Assembly (NCBI RefSeq): GCF_014268445.2
Contig: NZ_CP077089.1
Coordinates: forward strand, 1,915,501-1,979,500
Direction: 5' to 3'
From: Pseudomonas tensinigenes
GTDB lineage: Bacteria; Pseudomonadota; Gammaproteobacteria; Pseudomonadales; Pseudomonadaceae
Length of the DNA stretch: 64,000 nucleotides
Positions 60,601 through 64,000 of the stretch are shown in pieces. The position numbers and the translations under genes are program-made. The notes under the pieces were generated by a model. That model searched no databases. It was not told the origin of the DNA and was given only the letters and a program-made list of their open reading frames with translations. Within the stretch, counting starts at the first letter, position 1. Each line of letters begins with the position of its first letter.

Positions 60601-62247
60601 GGCGTCGTACTGATAGGCGCAGAGCTGGCGCAGCGGTTCGCCGTCATCGATCTGCCAGAGGCCGATAAACCGGCCGTGATCGTCGATCATCGTGCCGAGG
60701 TGCAGGTGCACTTTGGTGAAGTCGTTTTCCTGATAGGTGATCAGGTCGGAGAGCAGCGAGTGTTCGCCGTGACGATGCTCGTAATGCAGCATCACTCCGG
60801 CGCCGTTGCGCAGTGAGATGTTGCTCAGCACAAAGCGCTGGCCACGGCGGACGTAGGTTTCCTTGCGCTCGAAACCACGGCACAGCAACAACTGCTCTTC
60901 GCTGTTGCGGACCAGGGTGATGTCTTCGATGGCGTCGTAGTGGAACAGGCCGACTTTAGGCAACGGATAGCTGTGGTCACGGCCGTCGGCGCCGTAGAAC
61001 GTCAGGCCATCATCCAGGCAGTCAAAGCGCGTGGTGAATTCGCTGATCCAGCGAGCGCCGAGGTCGCTCTGATCGTAGGCGTCGAGGCGTGAGTTGTAGG
61101 TGCGCGTCCATTCGATCGGGAAGGGGCCGGGCAGGCTGAAATCGGTATGGCTGAGGCTTTCCGAACCCAAGGCAAAGTTGATGCTGAATTCAGTGGCACA
61201 TTTACAGGGACCTTTCTCCGGATTGGGCGCGCTTTTCGCTGGGGCTTGCTTGTTGTTAACACCCAATTCGCCTTCCGCTGCCGTGTGGGTGGCCTTACCG
61301 GTCTTCTCCGTATGGACCGCGGCGTTCTGGCCATGGGCATAGCGCTTGCGCCACAGGGTCACGGCACTGGACAGGATCTGCAGCAGCCAGCCGATGGAGT
61401 TCTGCACATTTTTATCGTCGAGCTTGCTCAACTGCGTGCGCAGTTCCGGGCCCATCGCGCGCAGTTTTCCGGTCTCGGTGGTGATCTGTGTCTGGAGCTT
61501 GGTCGACACCAGATTCTGCGCGACGCTGTTGGCCAAGCCCTTGCCTGCCGCTTTCAAGGCGCTGTTGGCCGCCGCTAAAAAGTTGTCGGCCGTCGCGAGG
61601 GGGTCGTTGAGGAGTTGGCCACGCCCGACGCTGGCTCTCGCGCTGGCTTCCTCCAGATCACCCTTGGCATCCAGCCGGCCAAGGGCCGTTGTTTCGATAC
61701 CGGTGGCAATCTCGTTGATGATTTGTTCGCCGAGCTTGCCAGCGTCCGCCAGAATCCCCGGCAACTTGCCTTTGGCTTGCTCAACAAAGTCATCGAGGGT
61801 GCCGATGATCGAGGCGTTCAGGTGACCGACCAGTACCTCGATCACGGAAGTGCTGAGCAGCAACTTGCCGCTGGCCCTCATCTCCTGACGTACCAGAAAC
61901 AGCGTCGGCCGCAGGGTCATGCGCGCCGCTGCCATCGACGGCGGCAACGGCAAGACGCCGATCAGGTTGATGCCAAGGCTGGCCCACGTGAGCAAGTCGC
62001 GTTGCTTGGCGTCCGACAGGGTGACAATGTCACTCAGCGCATCGACGAGCGCCATGATGTTGCCGACCACCGGCAAGAAACCGGCGTAGTTCTTGATCCG
62101 GTCAAGCGTGACCACGCCATCGGTGGCGGATTGCAGCCAGGCATCGAAAGCCGCCGCACTGCTGGCGACGTCCTGAACGTCGATGGCATTGAGTGGAACG
62201 ATGGCAGCTTGGGGCTCACGTTTTGCGACAGCAGTTTCAGTGGTCAT
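57670..62247 (-). CDS. rhsA: Rhs-family polymorphic toxin, type VI secretion effector
   Basis: 1525 aa. The N-terminal ~330 residues contain hydrophobic helices (WASLGINLIGVLPLPPSMAA) and a helical region found in PAAR-partnered Rhs proteins. A DUF6531-like entry follows (CATEFSINFALGSESLSHTD), then many YD/Rhs repeats (YDALGNETWHYYD, YDPLTGRLAQSI). The core closes with RYYDPGVGRFISQDPIGYAG and the cleavage-type PSNWVDPLGL. The variable C-terminal toxin is about residues 1442-1525 (HAHCKCGSGYNLDGSIHD, TKEWLNDHGW), similar in layout to small Rhs tips predicted to be nucleases; activity not proven. GC drops in the tip. It is preceded by PAAR and followed by an abutting immunity gene. Confidence 0.93.
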   Translation of the reverse strand: MTTETAVAKREPQAAIVPLNAIDVQDVASSAAAFDAWLQSATDGVVTLDRIKNYAGFLPVVGNIMALVDALSDIVTLSDAKQRDLLTWASLGINLIGVLPLPPSMAAARMTLRPTLFLVRQEMRASGKLLLSTSVIEVLVGHLNASIIGTLDDFVEQAKGKLPGILADAGKLGEQIINEIATGIETTALGRLDAKGDLEEASARASVGRGQLLNDPLATADNFLAAANSALKAAGKGLANSVAQNLVSTKLQTQITTETGKLRAMGPELRTQLSKLDDKNVQNSIGWLLQILSSAVTLWRKRYAHGQNAAVHTEKTGKATHTAAEGELGVNNKQAPAKSAPNPEKGPCKCATEFSINFALGSESLSHTDFSLPGPFPIEWTRTYNSRLDAYDQSDLGARWISEFTTRFDCLDDGLTFYGADGRDHSYPLPKVGLFHYDAIEDITLVRNSEEQLLLCRGFERKETYVRRGQRFVLSNISLRNGAGVMLHYEHRHGEHSLLSDLITYQENDFTKVHLHLGTMIDDHGRFIGLWQIDDGEPLRQLCAYQYDAYGDLIQAQDENGAVWSYQFEHHLITRYTDRTGRGMNLQWDGSSAKAKAIREWADDGSFDTRLEWDENIRLTYVTDALGNETWHYYDILGYTYRIRYADERSEWFFRDEAKNIVRRVNADGSTDRYSYDERSNLLEHIRADHTVMHYAYDDQDLLIKISDAEGGQWQRAYDDQGNLVEALDPLGNKTEYAYNKSGQPTAIKDANGNEKTLDYNDAGQLVEYVDCSGKTSAWEYNELGQMICFTDAAGNATEYEYKAGQLVLIKHPDKTEERFERDAEGRLLAHVDALDRCTTWSYSAAGLIAERVDAAEQTLRYRWDRLGRLTALENENEQRAHFHYDPVGRLLEERGFDGRSTRYQYDPLTGRLAQSINGQRVISLNFDPMGRLTERRATLGDQSQSETFAYDGNGNLVLADNADSRLQWFHDPAGNLLREHQHYLGLEKPTVAIWQHEYDVLNQRVASVRPDGHRVSWLTYGSGHLLGLRLDEHELIGYERDDLHREVARHQGNHLLQTQSWDPAGRLQEQLLGRSDDKSTLLKREYSYDAAGQLTDINDSRRGPLAYRYDPVGRLLSATTRQGVETFAFDPAGNLLDDKATEIRRPLDLTPPRSKLVDNLLREYAGTHYDYDERGNQIQRWHNGQRSDLRWDLFDRLVHFEDPRLSVDFAYDALGRRLHKNSRAHYKQRPEAGSLWNRNEHARKQRELGCGFTLYGWDGDNLAWESSPAQSDGEPGRTVHYVFEPGTFVPVAQAVRHAPIDLIGLPDYTGEYSLDEDPVWNHKATALPFDALAWYQCDHLGTPQELTDSQGNLAWTAQYKAWGQVTEQRSEWARQHGVMNPIRFQGQYHDHETGLHYNRYRYYDPGVGRFISQDPIGYAGGLNLFEYAPNPSNWVDPLGLAKKGAQPGGTPKQAQSKVRRGQAPAEITRIDEPEQSVPSSQWHAHCKCGSGYNLDGSIHDKGKGDVTFSKKTKEWLNDHGWSIP

Positions 62248-62363
62248 TACGGCATCTCACCCGGCGACAAGGTCCGGGCTTTGCGGGCAAAAATTGAAGA
62301 CCTCAATGAGCGGGCGAGAAAAAGCCGCCTCTCAGAGGTACGCATCAAAGTGAAAAAACGGAA

Positions 62364-62627
62364 TTAGCTGACGACAGCGCCTTTCGGGCCACTGGCAATC
62401 AACGCGGCGCCGCAGGCGGTTTTCATGCCGTTCAGTGCGATGGGTGTGCCATCGACGGTGTAGGTGCTGCTGCCCTCGGCAATCGGGAAAACCCCTTTGC
62501 ACAATGGGCAACTGACCTTGTGACCGACCCCGGCAATCGGCTTGCCGTTGAGGTCGGTCTGAGAGAAGGCTTCGAGCACTTTGCCACCGTGCGTGGTGGA
62601 GTCGCCCAAGCGAATTGCGTCTTTCAT
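62364..62627 (-). CDS. PAAR-domain spike-tip protein
   Basis: An 87-aa PAAR protein with KDAIRLGDSTTHGGKVLEAF at the N-terminus, HKVSCPLCKGVFPIAEG and a final GMKTACGAALIASGPKGAVV. The H/C residues of the tip zinc site are visible. It caps the VgrG spike and recruits the Rhs effector 116 bp downstream on the same strand. The start ATG at 62627 has AAGGA seven bases upstream; 14 in-frame upstream residues are not needed. VgrG is not in the window. Confidence 0.92.
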   Translation of the reverse strand: MKDAIRLGDSTTHGGKVLEAFSQTDLNGKPIAGVGHKVSCPLCKGVFPIAEGSSTYTVDGTPIALNGMKTACGAALIASGPKGAVVS

Positions 62628-62817
62628 TGCGTCATTCCTTTGACCGAGGGTGGCTGGCTCGGCGAGCAACCCTGTCGTTCCTGCCTGCGTTCAGCACGCG
62701 TTAGTGCCGATTTGATATCAAAATCCGTGCCAGCCACTATATGGCCGCTACGCAGTAAGGGTTTGCGCCGGATGCCTGTGGGATAAATCGATTTTTGCTG
62801 GGGAAAAACGGTTCAAA

Positions 62818-62941
62818 GTGCGCAAGAAGTTGCGCAGTGCTGTGCAACTTCTTGCGCACTCGGCTACAGGGCCCGTTTGGCATGGGCTGCAGACGATTGA
62901 CGGGCGTTTTTTTGAAGACAGGTGCGCAAGAAGTTGCGCAC
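62818..62941. promoter_or_regulatory. Three copies of TGCGCAA-N4-TTGCGCA upstream of paar-rhs
   Basis: TGCGCAAGAAGTTGCGCA occurs at 62819-62836 and 62923-62940; a near-inverted copy TGTGCAACTTCTTGCGCA is at 62841-62858. The first two together form a hairpin. They lie 190-315 bp before the PAAR start in a 455-bp gap without genes. They could be operators for a dimeric regulator or a repeat element. Confidence 0.55.
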
Positions 62942-63082
62942 TTGGGCGGCTGATGAATTCTGACAAATCGATGCCGATTGCACTGATCTCAGCGTGAACA
63001 GGCGAAGGTCTGCAGTGGATCTTCAGCAGGTTCAAGGTCTGTTTCGCGGTATCCTGCGCGTTCTGATTACGGACGTTTTTCC

Positions 63083-63496
63083 ATGCTGGTGATTTCCAAC
63101 AACGTGCATCTGCCGGATGCCGAGATCGAACTGACGGCCATTCGCGCCCAGGGCGCCGGTGGGCAGAACGTCAACAAGGTCTCCAGCGCCATGCACTTGC
63201 GCTTCGACATACCGGCCTCGTCGTTGCCCGAGTTCTACAAGGAGCGGCTGCTGGCGCTGCGCGACAGTCGCATCACCAGCGATGGCGTGCTGATCATCAA
63301 GGCCCAGCAATACCGCACGCAGGAAGCCAACCGCGCCGATGCGCTGGAGCGTCTGGTCGAGCTGATTCTCAGCGCCACCAAAGTCGAAAAGAAACGCCGT
63401 CCGACCAAGCCGACCCTCGGTTCAAAGAAGCGCCGGCTCGAATCGAAAACCAAGCGCGGCAGTATCAAGGCCGGGCGCGGCAAGGTGGATTTCTAG
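63083..63496 (+). CDS. arfB: Alternative ribosome-rescue factor / peptidyl-tRNA hydrolase ArfB
   Basis: A 137-aa ArfB (YaeJ) protein. The GGQ motif is at residues 26-28 in [20 protein letters not shown], followed by the RF-domain strands and a basic C-terminal tail ([20 protein letters not shown]) that enters the empty mRNA channel. It hydrolyses peptidyl-tRNA on stalled ribosomes. The start at 63083 is the only ATG in place. Its stop overlaps the convergent MFS gene by 4 bp. Confidence 0.96.
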   Translation: MLVISNNVHLPDAEIELTAIRAQGAGGQNVNKVSSAMHLRFDIPASSLPEFYKERLLALRDSRITSDGVLIIKAQQYRTQEANRADALERLVELILSATKVEKKRRPTKPTLGSKKRRLESKTKRGSIKAGRGKVDF

Positions 63497-64000
63497 TCTT
63501 CGCGATACTTGGCGGTGTGCTTGTACAGATACACGCTCAGTGCCAATCCGCTTAACGAGGCGAGGGCAGCGAAGAGGAAGATCGAGGCAAAACCGAAACC
63601 CGCCGCAATCGCCCCGGCCAATGGCCCGGTGATCCCCAGCGACAAGTCGATGAATAGCGAGTAAGCGCCGACGGCTGCGCCGCGACTGGAGGCCGGCACC
63701 AGATTCACCGCTTCTACACCCAGCGCCGGGAACACCAGCGAGAAACCAAACCCGCTCAACGCCGCACCGGCCAGCGCCCAGTGCGCGTCCGGCGCCAGCC
63801 ACAACAGCAACAGGCCAAGGGTTTCCACCGACAGACAGGCAATCGCCACGCGAAAACCGCCGAGGCGGTTGATCAGGTTGCCAAACAGCAATCGCGCACC
63901 GATGAAGCTGGCCCCGAACAGGCTCAGGCACAGCACCGCGTTGTCCCAATGCTGGGTGGCGTAATACAGAGTGATGAAGGTGGCGATGGTGCCGAAGCCG
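63493..64000 (-). CDS. MFS transporter (partial, 3' part)
   Basis: The frame is open to the window edge, so the N-terminus is missing. About 168 residues are visible with about six hydrophobic helices ([109 protein letters not shown]). RGAAVGAY and the [10 protein letters not shown] loop are typical of MFS drug/sugar efflux proteins of the YhhS/AraJ kind. The substrate is unknown. Confidence 0.9.
   Translation of the reverse strand, partial: GFGTIATFITLYYATQHWDNAVLCLSLFGASFIGARLLFGNLINRLGGFRVAIACLSVETLGLLLLWLAPDAHWALAGAALSGFGFSLVFPALGVEAVNLVPASSRGAAVGAYSLFIDLSLGITGPLAGAIAAGFGFASIFLFAALASLSGLALSVYLYKHTAKYRED

Noticed and set aside
1..64000. Prophage, integrative element or insertion sequence
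   Set aside because: No transposase, integrase, att-like direct repeat at a tRNA, or phage structural gene was seen. Accessory regions are bounded by ordinary genes.
1..64000. tRNA or rRNA genes
   Set aside because: Reading the intergenic gaps, I saw no cloverleaf with a TTCRA loop and acceptor stem, nor any rRNA-like sequence. A tRNA search program would settle this.

Overview
The window is a chromosomal stretch from a Pseudomonas of the P. fluorescens group. The evidence is high GC with Pseudomonas codon use, many copies of the P. fluorescens-type REP palindrome (GTGGGAGCGAGCCTGCTCGCG and its mate), a cpxR-cpxP-cpxA block and an ispZ-yciI-PHP-yciO-scpA-scpB-rluB block as in other pseudomonads, a PlpD-type patatin autotransporter and DUF6124-type small proteins.

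Region 1 (0.5-22.5 kb) is an accessory surface-protein island. Two medium (plus strand, 548-4649) and three very large (minus strand, 7249-22447) mosaic beta-domain proteins surround a pertactin-like autotransporter (4875-7163). The three large proteins carry bacterial Ig-like repeats, a BIG_2-like domain and a different intimin/C-type-lectin-like tip each. Each is preceded by a 20-bp lux-box-like palindrome exactly 21 bp upstream of a conserved TTCAAT/TTGAAT -10 element, which suggests quorum-sensing (LuxR-type) control. Two almost identical DUF6124 genes with a conserved leader sit between them, and parts of the big genes are nearly identical, a sign of recent duplication or gene conversion.

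Region 2 (22.5-48.4 kb) is largely core: YbaN, UPF0149, RecQ, MarR, a FimV-like protein, PlpD-like patatin, SelW-like protein, an EamA exporter with an AraC regulator, an LpxH-like phosphoesterase, an HD/Mpo1 pair, another AraC regulator, TrkH, a nitroreductase, the Cpx envelope-stress system, IspZ, YciI, RNase AM-like PHP, YciO, ScpAB, DUF1289 and RluB. REP-type inverted repeats sit in most of the 3' intergenic gaps.

Region 3 (48.5-56.4 kb) is accessory. It holds an M29-like aminopeptidase preceded by a 45-codon peptide gene that looks like a modified-peptide (RiPP) precursor, an AroP permease with a Trp-containing 20-codon leader ORF, a divergent serine hydroxymethyltransferase-like PLP enzyme, and a Cro/CI regulator-VUT transporter pair facing an enterobacterial-type QueC, apparently a second deazaguanine module.

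Region 4 (56.4-62.7 kb) is a PAAR-Rhs type VI effector cassette with its cognate immunity candidate and an extra SUKH-3-like immunity gene. The window ends with arfB and the 3' part of an MFS transporter gene. I found no rRNA, tRNA, CRISPR array, transposase or prophage.
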